64,000 nucleotides of DNA from a virus. Positions within the stretch are counted from its first letter, which is position 1, and every line of letters starts with the position of its first letter. Under the pieces are notes generated by a model. The model worked only from the letters and a program-made list of their open reading frames with translations. It was not told the origin of the DNA and searched no databases. Positions 44,289 to 53,753 of the stretch are shown piece after piece. The stretch lies in the IMG/VR virus record IMGVR_UViG_3300007541_000021, positions 1 to 64,000 of that record. One strand, written 5' to 3'. The position numbers and the translations under genes are program-made.

Positions 44289-45299
44289 ATGGCACTCAAA
44301 AAAAATGATTTTTCATCACTGAAGAAAAAGTTCTCAACTTCAGCAAAATACAAACCCCAACGTTTTTTTGATTTGGGTAAAAACTTTTTGGAGGCTGTTG
44401 GTCTTCCAGGTCCTGCTTTTGGACACATCAACATGTTCTTGGGACACAGTGATACAGGAAAAACTACCGCACTAGTAAAAACTGCTGTGAGCGCTCAGAA
44501 ACAAAATGTTCTTCCCGTGTTTATTATCACTGAACAGAAGTGGAGTTTCGAACACGCACGACTAATGGGATTTGATTGTGAAGAAGTGGTGGACGAAGAA
44601 ACAGGAGAAATCGATTGGGACGGATTCTTTATATTCAACAACAACTTTAGCTACATTGAACAAATCACCGATTACATCAACGAACTTTTGGACGCTCAAG
44701 ATAAAGGTGAATTGGAATATGATTTGTTATTCCTTTGGGATTCAATCGGTTCTGTACCATCTAAGATGACTTATGATGGTAAGGGTGGTAAACAACACAA
44801 CGCAGCTACACTTGCAGATAAAATCGGTATGGGTATCAACCAACGAATTTCGGGTTCACGAAAAGCCGATTCAAAGTACGAGAATACTTTAGTAATCGTA
44901 AATCAACCTTGGGTTGAACTTCCTGATAATCCATTCGGACAACCAAAAATTAAAGCAAAAGGTGGTGAATCAGTTTGGTTGAACTCATCATTGGTATTCT
45001 TGTTTGGAAATCAAAAAGGTGCTGGTACGACAAAGATCACGGCAACAAAGGATAAGAGAACTGTTAAGTTTGCTATCCGTTCAAAAATCTCTGTGATGAA
45101 AAACCACATCAACGGTTTGGGTTACGAAGATGGAAAGATCATCGTTACTCCACACGGTTTCTTGGCAGGTAAGGATACCGCTGAAGAGAAGGCTTCTATC
45201 GAGGCTTACAAGAAAGAGCATTCAGACTACTGGAAGGAGATTATTGGTTCGGACGGGGACTTTTCCCTGAACGAAGAGAAAGACCCTGAGACACTCTAA
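44289..45299 (+). CDS. uvsX: UvsX/RecA-type recombinase
   Basis: 336 residues. Walker A is LGHSDTGKTT (51-60). Walker B is LLFLWDSIGS. The region VIVNQPWVELP and a Gly/Lys-rich loop (KAKGGESVWLNSS, GNQKGAGTTKITATKDKRTVKFAIR) is typical of RecA-like DNA-binding loops. The C-terminus is acidic. T4 UvsX is 391 residues. It would catalyse strand exchange for recombination-dependent replication, with the SNF2 helicase and gp32-like SSB as likely partners. It starts one base after the small acidic gene. Confidence 0.85.
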   Translation: MALKKNDFSSLKKKFSTSAKYKPQRFFDLGKNFLEAVGLPGPAFGHINMFLGHSDTGKTTALVKTAVSAQKQNVLPVFIITEQKWSFEHARLMGFDCEEVVDEETGEIDWDGFFIFNNNFSYIEQITDYINELLDAQDKGELEYDLLFLWDSIGSVPSKMTYDGKGGKQHNAATLADKIGMGINQRISGSRKADSKYENTLVIVNQPWVELPDNPFGQPKIKAKGGESVWLNSSLVFLFGNQKGAGTTKITATKDKRTVKFAIRSKISVMKNHINGLGYEDGKIIVTPHGFLAGKDTAEEKASIEAYKKEHSDYWKEIIGSDGDFSLNEEKDPETL

Positions 45300-45300
45300 T

Positions 45301-45408
45301 ATGTTGTTAGGATTGGGTATATTCCTTATGGGTTTCGGTCTTGCAGGATTTTTGCATACCGTTTATGAAATTTACACATTGTCGAACCCTTCAAAAGGTA
45401 AGAAGTGA
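45301..45408 (+). CDS. 35-residue single-pass membrane protein
   Basis: MLLGLGIFLMGFGLAGFLHT is a hydrophobic helix rich in Gly and Leu (1-20), followed by an amphipathic tail ending in PSKGKK. The ORF starts one base after the uvsX stop and its TGA overlaps the GTG start of the exonuclease gene (GTGA), so it is embedded in the operon and translationally coupled. Tiny membrane proteins of this kind could tether replication to the membrane or be involved in lysis control; function unknown. Confidence 0.6.
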   Translation: MLLGLGIFLMGFGLAGFLHTVYEIYTLSNPSKGKK

Positions 45409-46409
45409 AAACTCTTTTAGTAGATGGAGATAATTTATTTAAAATCGGATTCCACGGAGTCCGCGAATTCTTTGTTGATGGAAATCACATCGGCGGAGTC
45501 TTCCACTTTCTCAACACACTTAGAAAACAGTTGGATGAGCACAACTACGACAAAGTCATTGTCTTTTGGGACGGGGACGGCAACTCATCCCAACGACGTG
45601 AAATATACCCCAAGTACAAACTGAACCGAAGACAAGATATGAACGAGTTCAAACTCGAGTCATATCATATCCAAAAGGAGAGGGTAAAACAGTACTTGGA
45701 GGAATGTTTCGTGCGTCAACTCAGGGTTGACAACAATGAATCTGATGACCTAATTGCCTACTACTGTCAGGTGGCTATAGATGAGGATAAAATTATCTTT
45801 ACCGCTGACAAAGACCTGTTACAACTCATCGATTCAACAACATCCATTTATTCACCGATGATCAAAGTGATGTATAAGATGGGGGACAAAGTATCCATTA
45901 TGGGTAACCAAATTCCTCATCAGAACATCCTGACCCTTAAGGTGATAATGGGTGACAAGAGCGATAACATTGATGGTATCGAGAGACTCGGAGAAAAAAC
46001 TTTTCTAAAGTTTTTCCCTGAGGTCCTTGACGAGGTGGTTTCTGTAGATGATATTTTATCTAAAACCAATCAACTTCTTCAGGAGAATGAAACTAACAAA
46101 GCATTACAGAATCTTGTCAAAGGAAAGACAAAAGACGGTGAACTCGGTAATACATTCTTTGATGTAAATAAAAGAATCGTGGATTTGTCAAATCCGATGA
46201 TTACTGAAGAAGGTAAAGAACTTGTCCAACTTTATTATCGTGAAACAATGGATCCCGAGGGTAGGGGGTCGAAGAATCTTATTAGAATGATGACAGATGA
46301 TGGTTTCTTCAAATTTTTACCTAAAACCGACGAAGCTTTTTTGAACTTCGTCCAACCGTTTATGAAACTAACAAGAAAAGAAAAAAGAAAATTCAAACAA
46401 TCAAATTAA
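45405..46409 (+). CDS. rnh: FEN-family 5'-3' exonuclease (T4 RNase H-like)
   Basis: 334 residues (T4 Rnh is 305). Metal-binding acidic motifs: LLVDGDNLFK at the N-terminus, VIVFWDGDGN with RREIYPKYKLNR, NNESDDLIAYY, FTADKDLLQL and VIMGDKSDNIDGI, the full FEN/5'-exonuclease series. It removes RNA primers from Okazaki fragments. The start is a GTG at 45405 overlapping the stop of the membrane ORF; MKTLLVDGDN begins there. No ATG is available upstream of the catalytic VDGDN. Confidence 0.85.
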   Translation: MKTLLVDGDNLFKIGFHGVREFFVDGNHIGGVFHFLNTLRKQLDEHNYDKVIVFWDGDGNSSQRREIYPKYKLNRRQDMNEFKLESYHIQKERVKQYLEECFVRQLRVDNNESDDLIAYYCQVAIDEDKIIFTADKDLLQLIDSTTSIYSPMIKVMYKMGDKVSIMGNQIPHQNILTLKVIMGDKSDNIDGIERLGEKTFLKFFPEVLDEVVSVDDILSKTNQLLQENETNKALQNLVKGKTKDGELGNTFFDVNKRIVDLSNPMITEEGKELVQLYYRETMDPEGRGSKNLIRMMTDDGFFKFLPKTDEAFLNFVQPFMKLTRKEKRKFKQSN

Positions 46410-46414
46410 ATTTT

Positions 46415-46864
46415 ATGAAAGAACAAGATATCGTTAAGATGGAGTTTCTAATAACTTTGAATAATAACATTGTAATTCAAAGATACTTCAACGTACGTGG
46501 ATATAATTCCACAGCTAGGGTTTCGGTTGACCTCTATGAATATGTTAGATCTTTAGTCGAGGCATTCGAACAAACTCAAAAAATGAGAACTGTTGTTTAT
46601 ATGCTTGATAATCAATTTGACATTATTGAGGATTCCACAATTTTGGATACCGACAATACCGATGGACCTGAAACGTTCAATTTTTACATTAAAATCGGAG
46701 ATCAGACAATTTGTCACAGAATGCTTGATGCAAAAAATTTCCCACCTAAAATAAGATACACCGTAGACATACGCCAAGAGGCAAAAAGTATACTTCGGGA
46801 CCTAACTGACATCTTTTCAGGGCGAGATTTTTGTACTCAGTACCTGAATTATACACTGGCTTGA
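46415..46864 (+). CDS. Hypothetical protein between exonuclease and helicase genes
   Basis: 149 residues, beta-rich N-terminal half (MEFLITLNNNIVIQRYFNVRGYN) and a helical middle (VSVDLYEYVRSLVEAFEQTQKM), then another sheet-like stretch (PETFNFYIKIGDQTICHRMLD) and a final helix. I do not recognise it. It starts five bases after the exonuclease stop, so it is part of the replication operon, and may be a small accessory factor. It ends before the TATTTAT element of the helicase gene. Confidence 0.5.
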   Translation: MKEQDIVKMEFLITLNNNIVIQRYFNVRGYNSTARVSVDLYEYVRSLVEAFEQTQKMRTVVYMLDNQFDIIEDSTILDTDNTDGPETFNFYIKIGDQTICHRMLDAKNFPPKIRYTVDIRQEAKSILRDLTDIFSGRDFCTQYLNYTLA

Positions 46865-46867
46865 GCG

Positions 46868-46874
46868 TATTTAT
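46868..46874 (+). promoter_or_regulatory. TATTTAT element upstream of the gp41 helicase gene
   Basis: GTATTTATAACT lies 25 bases before the chosen ATG at 46900. It is the only such element within the replication block, so the helicase and RNR genes may also be transcribed late. Confidence 0.45.
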
Positions 46875-46899
46875 AACTTACAGAAAAGGGAACAACATT

Positions 46900-48276
46900 A
46901 TGTCAAATAGAAACTTCGAATATCTCGGAAATACATTTCAATTACAACTATTAAATCAACTAATTTTAGATAAAGATTTTTCACATTCTATCATCGACGT
47001 AATCGAACCTTCACATTTCGAAAACAAATACTTCAAGACCTTGATTCAATTAATCAAGGAGTACTATGTAAAGTACGATTGTACACCTTCATTTGAAACC
47101 TTATCTCAAATTGTCAAAAGTGAGTTTCCACAAGAACTCATGTTGAAAATTTTGAATGACACTATCAAACAAGTACAAGATTCACCTATTGATGGAGTTA
47201 GTTTTGTACAAGAAAAAGCATTGAAATTCTGTAAACAACAAGAACTTCAAAAAGCTATTGTAAAATCCCAAAAAATTCTCGATAATGGAGAATTTGAAAA
47301 TTATGAAAAACTTGAAGAATTGTTTAGAAGTGCAATTCAAATAGGGGAGAACAACAACAAAGTTGAAGATGTTTTTATGAATCTTGATGATGTACTCAAT
47401 GAGGATTTTAGACACCCCATCCCAATGGGAATCGTTGGGATAGATAAACTACTGAAAGGTGGTTTGGCTAAGGGTGAATTGGGTGTGATTTTGGCACCAA
47501 CAGGTGTTGGTAAAACGACCATTCTTTCAAAAATTGCAAATAGTGCCTTCAACAATGGTTATAATGTTTTACAGTTGTTTTTTGAGGACAACCCTAAGGT
47601 AATTCAAAGAAAACACTTCACAATGTGGACAGGTATTGCACCTGATGATCTACCGAATCACAGAGAAGAAGTTCTTGAAAAAGCACGTGAAGTTAAGGAG
47701 GAAATGACAAATAAGTTATACTTAAAAAAATTACCTTCAGATACTCACACTATGACTCAGATCAAAAATATGATTCGTAAAATGATTGCGGATGGTCATA
47801 AAATCGATATGCTTTTAGTTGACTATATCGATTGTATTGTACCTGACAAAAACTTAGGTGATGAATGGAAAAGTGAAGGTTCAGTCATGAGAGGTTTTGA
47901 AGCTCTTTGTCATGAACTAAATGTTGTGGGATGGACTGCGACACAGGGTAACAGAAGCTCTATATCTTCTGAGGTTGTAACCACCGACCAAATGGGTGGT
48001 AGTATTAAGAAGGCTCAAGTAGGTCACGTTATCATTTCCGTGGCAAAGACCTTACAGCAAAAAGAAATGAATTTGGCTACCATCGCCATAACCAAATCTC
48101 GAATTGGTAAAGATGGTGTTGTTTTTGAAAACTGTAAGTTTGATAATGAAATGCTTGAAATTGACACGGATAGTTCAGTAACTTTCTTAGGATTTGAAGA
48201 AAAGAAAGAAGAACAAAAACGTGATCGTATTAGAGAACTCATGGAAAAAAGACAACAACGTGAAAAACAAAACTAA
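46900..48276 (+). CDS. 41: Replicative DNA helicase (T4 gp41/DnaB-like)
   Basis: 458 residues from ATG 46900 (MSNRNFEYLG), preceded by AAAGGG at about 10 bases. An in-frame start at 46831 would overlap the previous gene and the TATTTAT element. The N-terminal domain (1-150) is the DnaB-type collar. Walker A is LAPTGVGKTT (198-207), Walker B is MLLVDYIDCI, followed by GWTATQGNRSS and a C-terminal KSRIGKDG. T4 gp41 is 475 residues. It is the hexameric 5'-3' fork helicase. No gp61-like primase is visible in the window. Confidence 0.9.
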   Translation: MSNRNFEYLGNTFQLQLLNQLILDKDFSHSIIDVIEPSHFENKYFKTLIQLIKEYYVKYDCTPSFETLSQIVKSEFPQELMLKILNDTIKQVQDSPIDGVSFVQEKALKFCKQQELQKAIVKSQKILDNGEFENYEKLEELFRSAIQIGENNNKVEDVFMNLDDVLNEDFRHPIPMGIVGIDKLLKGGLAKGELGVILAPTGVGKTTILSKIANSAFNNGYNVLQLFFEDNPKVIQRKHFTMWTGIAPDDLPNHREEVLEKAREVKEEMTNKLYLKKLPSDTHTMTQIKNMIRKMIADGHKIDMLLVDYIDCIVPDKNLGDEWKSEGSVMRGFEALCHELNVVGWTATQGNRSSISSEVVTTDQMGGSIKKAQVGHVIISVAKTLQQKEMNLATIAITKSRIGKDGVVFENCKFDNEMLEIDTDSSVTFLGFEEKKEEQKRDRIRELMEKRQQREKQN

Positions 48277-48295
48277 ATTTATAAAATTTTAAACA

Positions 48296-49576
48296 ATGGA
48301 AGAGTTATTAGATATGATATCTAGTGATGTCCGTTACGTTATCAAACGTAATGGAGATAGGGTTTTATTTGAGTCTGAAAAAATAAAAAGGGCGGTTGTC
48401 AAAGCTATGGAAAGCGTCGAAAAAGTAGATGATGAAATGGCTGAGAAAATTGCTCGATTGACTAAAAAAAGTTTATTCAGAGGTGATAAACTTAGAGTAC
48501 CTCATGTAGATGAAATTCATGACATGGTAGAAAATAAATTGATGGATAATGGGTTGAATGATGTTGCTAAGGAATATATCATTTACAGATCAATTCATCG
48601 TCCCAACATCTTTTCAAAGAGGGTAAATCTGAAACCTTATGAATATCCTGAGTTGAGTGAATATGTTGATGCTATCCGACATTCATATTGGGTTCATACT
48701 GAATTTAATTTCACATCAGATATACAAGATTTCAAAGTACATTTGTCTGATAAGGAAAAAATGGCGGTTCAGAGAGCTATGTTGGCAATATCTCAAATTG
48801 AAATTGCAGTTAAGACATTTTGGGGTGACATTTATAAAAGAATGCCAAAACCTGAAATTGGAAACGTAGGTGCAACTTTTGCAGAATCCGAAGTCAGACA
48901 TGCTGATGCTTATTCACATTTGATTCAACTACTTGGATTGAATTCTGAATTTCAAAACTTGATGGAAGTTCCGGCAATCAGAAGACGAATAAAATATTTA
49001 GAAAAATCTATTTCGAATTCCAAAACAGTTGAAAACCAAGATTATTTTGAATCTGTAATTTTATTCTCGATGTTTGTGGAAAACGTTTCTTTGTTTTCAC
49101 AATTTTTGGTTATCATGTCTTTTAACAAATTTAAGAATGTTCTAAAAGGAACTAGCAATGCTGTTGAGGCTACATCCAAAGAAGAGAATATCCATGCTGA
49201 GTTTGGATTTGATTTGGTGAATTTAATAAAAAAAGAAAACCCAAATTGGTGGACACCTCAACTTGTCGAGGATATCATTGATGCTACGATGGATGCCTAC
49301 GAAGCTGAGGCTGATATAGTTGAGTGGATTTTCGAAATGGGTGATTTGGATTTCCTATCAAAAGAACAAACTTTGGAGTTCATAAAAAATAGATTCAACC
49401 TATCATTGAATTCTATTGGAATTGATAATGTTTTCAAAGTTGACAAAAAAATATTGGAAACAACTGAATGGTTTGATGATGAAATTTTGACAACAAAACA
49501 TACAGACTTTTTTAACAAAAGAAGTATCAATTACAGTAAAAAACAAAAATCAATTACACTTAACGACTTATTTTAA
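48296..49576 (+). CDS. nrdB: Ribonucleotide reductase small subunit with N-terminal ATP-cone
   Basis: 426 residues. Residues about 10-105 form an ATP-cone (YVIKRNGDRVLFESEKIKRA, then HVDEIHDMVENKL). The R2 core follows: metal ligands Glu169 (SQIEI), Glu199 and His202 (SEVRH), Glu262 (FVENVSLF), Glu297 and His300 (EENIH), with Tyr206 at the radical-Tyr position (RHADAY). The cone on the small subunit rather than on NrdA is the arrangement described for Leeuwenhoekiella blandensis, a Bacteroidetes bacterium, where it turns the enzyme off allosterically through NrdB oligomers. It supplies dNTPs with NrdA, which starts 18 bases downstream. Confidence 0.93.
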   Translation: MEELLDMISSDVRYVIKRNGDRVLFESEKIKRAVVKAMESVEKVDDEMAEKIARLTKKSLFRGDKLRVPHVDEIHDMVENKLMDNGLNDVAKEYIIYRSIHRPNIFSKRVNLKPYEYPELSEYVDAIRHSYWVHTEFNFTSDIQDFKVHLSDKEKMAVQRAMLAISQIEIAVKTFWGDIYKRMPKPEIGNVGATFAESEVRHADAYSHLIQLLGLNSEFQNLMEVPAIRRRIKYLEKSISNSKTVENQDYFESVILFSMFVENVSLFSQFLVIMSFNKFKNVLKGTSNAVEATSKEENIHAEFGFDLVNLIKKENPNWWTPQLVEDIIDATMDAYEAEADIVEWIFEMGDLDFLSKEQTLEFIKNRFNLSLNSIGIDNVFKVDKKILETTEWFDDEILTTKHTDFFNKRSINYSKKQKSITLNDLF

Positions 49577-49594
49577 TTTATATAAAAACACAAT

Positions 49595-51301
49595 ATGGAA
49601 AATAGAAAACCATTCGATTGGATTAATGATGAATCGATCACATTCCTCCGTCGTGGATATTTGAGTGAGGGAGAACAACCCTTGGAACGTATCAAAATTA
49701 TTGCTAACCACGCAGAAAAACTTTTAGGGATCGAAGGATTCGCCGATAAGTTTTATGATTATATGGGTAAAGGATGGTATTCATTATCGTCCCCTGTTTG
49801 GGCAAACTTTGGAAAAAAAAGAGGCTTACCTGTAAGTTGTTTTGGTTCCAATGTTGGTGACAACATTGAATCCATTTTATACACACAAGCTGAAGTTGGT
49901 GAGATGAGTAAAATGGGTGGAGGTACTTCTGGTTACTTTGGTAATATTCGTGGTAGAGGGGCAACCATTACAGATAATGGACATGCACCTGGTGCGGTTC
50001 ATTTTATGAATTTATTCCAAAGCGTTGTTGACAATATTTCACAAGGATCAACACGTAGAGGTCGATTTTCACCATATCTACCTGTAGAACATCCTGATAT
50101 TATGGAATTTTTGGAAATCGGTACCGAGGGATTCCCAATTCAAGATCTTACTCACGCAGTTACTGTTACCGACCAATTCATGAAAGAAATGATTGATGGG
50201 GACGGAGAAAAAAGAGCTATTTGGGCTAAAGTAATTCAACGCAGAGGTGAGATTGGTTATCCATACATCATGTTTTCAGATACAATGAATAACAACGCAC
50301 CTGAGGTTTATAAGGATAAAGGAATGAAAATTTATAACTCAAATTTGTGTTCTGAAATCGCTCTTCATAACTCAGAAGAAGAATCATTCGTTTGTGTTCT
50401 TTCCTCAATGAATTTACTTCACTACGAAGAATGGAAAGACACTGACGCAGTTGAAACTATGATTTATTTCTTGGATGCGGTGGTTACAGAATTCCTAAGT
50501 AAAATTGATGACATTCGTAATAGTGGTACTTTGGAAGGTCAAAGAGCTTTTTTCTATTTAGAGAAAGCATACAACTTTGCTAAAAGACAAAGAGCACTTG
50601 GTCTCGGAGTTTTGGGTTGGCACTCTTTATTACAATCAAAGAATCTTCCTTTTGACAGTAAGGAAACCGCAAGATTGAATGTTGAAGTGTTCAAACTAAT
50701 CAAAGATAAATCTTACAAAGCATCTGCTGATTTGGCGGAAATGTTTGGTGAACCAGAGACTTTAGTTGGATACGGAAGACGTAACGTCACACTGAATGCT
50801 ATTGCACCCACAACATCTTCAGCGTTTATTTTGGGACAAGTTTCACAATCCATTGAACCAATTTGGTCAAATGCGTATGTAAAAGACGTAGCTAAATTGA
50901 AGGTTACCATTAAAAATCCTGTTCTGAAAAAATTATTGGCTGAAATGAACAAGGACACAAAAGAAGTTTGGAATAGTATAAAAAAATATGACGGTTCCGT
51001 ACAACACTTAGAATTTTTGACAGATGAACAGAAGGATGTTTTTAGAACTTTTGCTGAAATAAACCAATCCTCAATTATTAATCAGGCTGCGGTGAGACAA
51101 GATTTTATTGATCAGGCACAATCATTGAATCTTATGGTTTCACCAGATATGCCAACTAAAGATGTTAATAAATTGTTGATTGATGCTTGGCAATTGGGTG
51201 TGAAAACTCTTTATTATCAACACTCTATGAATTCGGCTCAGGCTTTCGCAAGAAAGAAATTGAATCTAAATGACCTTGAATGCGTGGCTTGTCAAGCATA
51301 A
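49595..51301 (+). CDS. nrdA: Ribonucleotide reductase large subunit, lacking an ATP-cone
   Basis: 568 residues, short for NrdA because the N-terminal ATP-cone is missing; it begins with FDWINDESITFLRRGYL. Active-site residues: Cys82 (PVSCFGSN), Asn250, Cys252 and Glu254 (NLCSEI), Cys267, and a Tyr pair in TLYYQHSMNS near 535. The C-terminus CVAC (Cys563, Cys566) is the swinging-arm pair reduced by thioredoxin or glutaredoxin. It forms the catalytic partner of the cone-bearing NrdB, so control by dATP must act through NrdB. A strong terminator follows. Confidence 0.93.
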   Translation: MENRKPFDWINDESITFLRRGYLSEGEQPLERIKIIANHAEKLLGIEGFADKFYDYMGKGWYSLSSPVWANFGKKRGLPVSCFGSNVGDNIESILYTQAEVGEMSKMGGGTSGYFGNIRGRGATITDNGHAPGAVHFMNLFQSVVDNISQGSTRRGRFSPYLPVEHPDIMEFLEIGTEGFPIQDLTHAVTVTDQFMKEMIDGDGEKRAIWAKVIQRRGEIGYPYIMFSDTMNNNAPEVYKDKGMKIYNSNLCSEIALHNSEEESFVCVLSSMNLLHYEEWKDTDAVETMIYFLDAVVTEFLSKIDDIRNSGTLEGQRAFFYLEKAYNFAKRQRALGLGVLGWHSLLQSKNLPFDSKETARLNVEVFKLIKDKSYKASADLAEMFGEPETLVGYGRRNVTLNAIAPTTSSAFILGQVSQSIEPIWSNAYVKDVAKLKVTIKNPVLKKLLAEMNKDTKEVWNSIKKYDGSVQHLEFLTDEQKDVFRTFAEINQSSIINQAAVRQDFIDQAQSLNLMVSPDMPTKDVNKLLIDAWQLGVKTLYYQHSMNSAQAFARKKLNLNDLECVACQA

Positions 51302-51327
51302 TTATTCAATATAATATGTATTAGATG

Positions 51328-51359
51328 AAAAACCCGACATGAAAGTGTTGGGTTTTTTT
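51328..51359 (+). terminator. Intrinsic terminator ending the replication/RNR block
   Basis: A 12-bp stem (AAAAACCCGACA / TGTTGGGTTTTT, one G-T pair) with a TGAAAG loop runs into a T7 tract, 27 bases after nrdA. Confidence 0.85.
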
Positions 51360-51384
51360 ATATCCTAAAAAAAATAATGAGATA

Positions 51385-51391
51385 TATTTAT
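51385..51391 (+). promoter_or_regulatory. TATTTAT element (candidate late promoter of gp25)
   Basis: ATATATTTATCAGT lies only 4 bases before the gp25 ATG at 51396. If transcription starts about six bases further on, as in T4, the message would be leaderless. Confidence 0.5.
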
Positions 51392-51395
51392 CAGT

Positions 51396-51857
51396 ATGGC
51401 AAATGGTAAAACATATGGATTCACATTCCCCTTTGTAGATTCTTTCGACGGAAAATACTTAGATCTTACTGATTATCCTGCAGAAGAAGTACGAAGTAAT
51501 CTTATTCATCTTCTACTTACTAGGAAGGGTTCAAGATACTTTTTACCTGATTTTGGGACAAGATTATTAGAATATATCTTCGAACCACTTGACGGACCGA
51601 CCTTTCAAAGTATCGAAGCTGAAATTAGAGATTCAGTTCAAAAATTCATGCCACAATTACAATTGACCAATATATCAATAACTTCTCCAACAGGAGAAGC
51701 TGCAGGACTAACTGCTACTGAAGCTGGTGGTGTTATTGATCCTGGTATCAGAAGATACAATCAAGATGTTGCTGAATACACTGCCACGGTTAGGATTGAC
51801 TATTCTATAACAAATGACGTTTTCAATACAAAAGATTTTGTCATAATAAATATTTAA
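51396..51857 (+). CDS. 25: Baseplate wedge protein gp25
   Basis: 153 residues (T4 gp25 is 132). The GPW/gp25 lysozyme-like fold is recognisable: EVRSNLIHLLLTRKGSRYFLPDFGTRLLEYIFEP, then FQSIEAEIRDSVQKFMPQLQLTNISI. It is one of the conserved baseplate wedge components and acts as a sheath initiator. A C-terminal extension holds an ISITSPTGEAAGL segment. It is followed five bases later by gp6, a standard baseplate gene pair. Confidence 0.9.
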   Translation: MANGKTYGFTFPFVDSFDGKYLDLTDYPAEEVRSNLIHLLLTRKGSRYFLPDFGTRLLEYIFEPLDGPTFQSIEAEIRDSVQKFMPQLQLTNISITSPTGEAAGLTATEAGGVIDPGIRRYNQDVAEYTATVRIDYSITNDVFNTKDFVIINI

Positions 51858-51861
51858 GAGT

Positions 51862-53703
51862 ATGGCTGAAAAAAGAATATCCTATACAGTAAGAGATTTT
51901 GCGGCAATTCGTCAGGAACTCGTTAATTACACAAAAACATACTATCCTGAACTAATTGATAATTTCAATGATGCTTCGGTGTTTTCTGTTTTTTTAGACC
52001 TTAATGCTGCAGTTGCAGACAATTTACACTACCACATAGACAGAAGTATTCAAGAAACAGTCCTTCAGTTTGCACAACAAAGATCGTCGATATATAACAT
52101 TGCGAGAACTTACGGTTTAAAAATACCAGGACAGAGACCGTCTATAGCATTGGTGGACTTCTCAATAACAGTTCCGGCATCTGGAGACAAAGAAGATGAA
52201 CGATACTTGGGTACACTAAGAGCTGGTAGTCAGGTTATTGGTTCAGGACAAATATTTGAAAATTTATATGACGTAAACTTTGCATCACCATTCAATCAAG
52301 ATGGTTTTCCAAATAGATTAAAAATTCCAAACTTTGACGCAAGTGGTAATTTGATAAATTATACAATTACTAAACGAGAAACCGTCGTAAACGGTATAAC
52401 CAAAGTTTTCAAAAGAGTTATCACACCCAATGATGTAAGACCATTCTTTGAGTTTTTCTTACCTGAAAAAAATGTATTAGGTGTAACTTCAATTATCCAA
52501 AGAGACGGAACTTCGTATTCAAATGTACCAACTCCTCAAGAGTTCTTGGGAGCACAAGGTAGATGGTATGAAGTACCTGCACTTGCTGATGACAGAGTTT
52601 TCATTGAAGACCCTACCAAGCCTTCGGATGACCCGGCGATAAAAGTTGGTAGATACATTCAAACACAACAACGTTTCATTACTGAATATACTCCTGAAGG
52701 ATTTTTGAAAATCACATTTGGAGGAGGAACAAACACTGCCGAAGACCAATTAAGAGAATTCACTGCTTTGGACGTACCATTGAAAATTCAAAGATATCAA
52801 AATAATATGATGTCTTTGGGGTCGACACCTAAGGCAAATACAACTTTATTCATCCAATATAGAATAGGTGGGGGTTTAGGAACCAATTTAGGTGTCAATG
52901 TTATAAATCAAATTGGATCTGTAGACTTTTTTGTAAATGGACCTTCGGATTTGATTAACACTTCAGTAATCAATTCTTTGGCATGTAACAATATAACGGC
53001 GGCAATTGGTGGTGCGGGATATCCGTCCACAGAAGAAGTTAGAAATTACGTTACGTTTAATTTTTCAGCTCAAAACCGTGCTGTTACCATAAATGACTAT
53101 GAGGCGATTATAAGAAATATGCCAGGTCAATTTGGTGCACCTGCAAAAGTATCTATTACAGAAAATAATAACAAAATTCTGATCAACGTTTTGTCATATG
53201 ATTCTTCAGGGAATTTGACTTCTGAGGTTTCACAGACAATGAAAAAGAATTTGGCGGAATATCTCTCGAATTATAGAATGATCAATGATTATGTACAAAT
53301 CGGAAATGCACAAGTTATAGATTTAGCGGTGGATGTACAAGCGGTCTTAGATTCAACACAAAACCAAGGTGCCGTAATCTCCAATATTATTGATAGAGTA
53401 ACAACATTCTTTAGTCCAACAATCAGAGAAATGGGAGAAGATATTTTGGTATCTGAATTAAGTCGTCTGATTCAATCAGAAAATGGTGTCATAAGTGTTG
53501 GAGAAATTAAGTTATACAATAAAGTAGGTGGACAATATAGTTCATCACAAACTTCTATGCCATATTCTGATGTTGCAACAAAAGAAATTTCATTAGTTGA
53601 TAATACAATCTTTGCAGAACCTAATCAGATTTATCAAATTAGATTTCCGGCTAAAGACGTTACCGTCAGAGTCAAGAATTATCAGACAACTAATTTTTCC
53701 TAA
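51862..53703 (+). CDS. 6: Baseplate wedge protein gp6 (baseplate J-like)
   Basis: 613 residues (T4 gp6 is 660). N-terminal SYTVRDFAAIRQELVNYTKTYYPELIDNFNDASVFSVFLDL with NLHYHIDRSIQE is the signature of gp6-type wedge proteins. A beta-rich middle with TFGGGTNTAE and a C-terminal arm (VTINDYEAIIRNMPGQFGAPAKVSITENNNKILINVLSY) follow the baseplate J-like order. Six or twelve copies form the inner wedge ring in T4. It runs directly from gp25 as in other myoviruses. Confidence 0.88.
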   Translation: MAEKRISYTVRDFAAIRQELVNYTKTYYPELIDNFNDASVFSVFLDLNAAVADNLHYHIDRSIQETVLQFAQQRSSIYNIARTYGLKIPGQRPSIALVDFSITVPASGDKEDERYLGTLRAGSQVIGSGQIFENLYDVNFASPFNQDGFPNRLKIPNFDASGNLINYTITKRETVVNGITKVFKRVITPNDVRPFFEFFLPEKNVLGVTSIIQRDGTSYSNVPTPQEFLGAQGRWYEVPALADDRVFIEDPTKPSDDPAIKVGRYIQTQQRFITEYTPEGFLKITFGGGTNTAEDQLREFTALDVPLKIQRYQNNMMSLGSTPKANTTLFIQYRIGGGLGTNLGVNVINQIGSVDFFVNGPSDLINTSVINSLACNNITAAIGGAGYPSTEEVRNYVTFNFSAQNRAVTINDYEAIIRNMPGQFGAPAKVSITENNNKILINVLSYDSSGNLTSEVSQTMKKNLAEYLSNYRMINDYVQIGNAQVIDLAVDVQAVLDSTQNQGAVISNIIDRVTTFFSPTIREMGEDILVSELSRLIQSENGVISVGEIKLYNKVGGQYSSSQTSMPYSDVATKEISLVDNTIFAEPNQIYQIRFPAKDVTVRVKNYQTTNFS

Positions 53704-53753
53704 TCTATAATTTTCAGAACTTTCAATTACTTTATATAAAATAGTGGATAAAC

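Noticed and set aside
46831-46899. Longer start for the gp41 helicase at 46831
   Set aside because: It overlaps the previous gene and the TATTTAT element. The ATG at 46900 has AAAGGG upstream and begins the DnaB-like domain normally.
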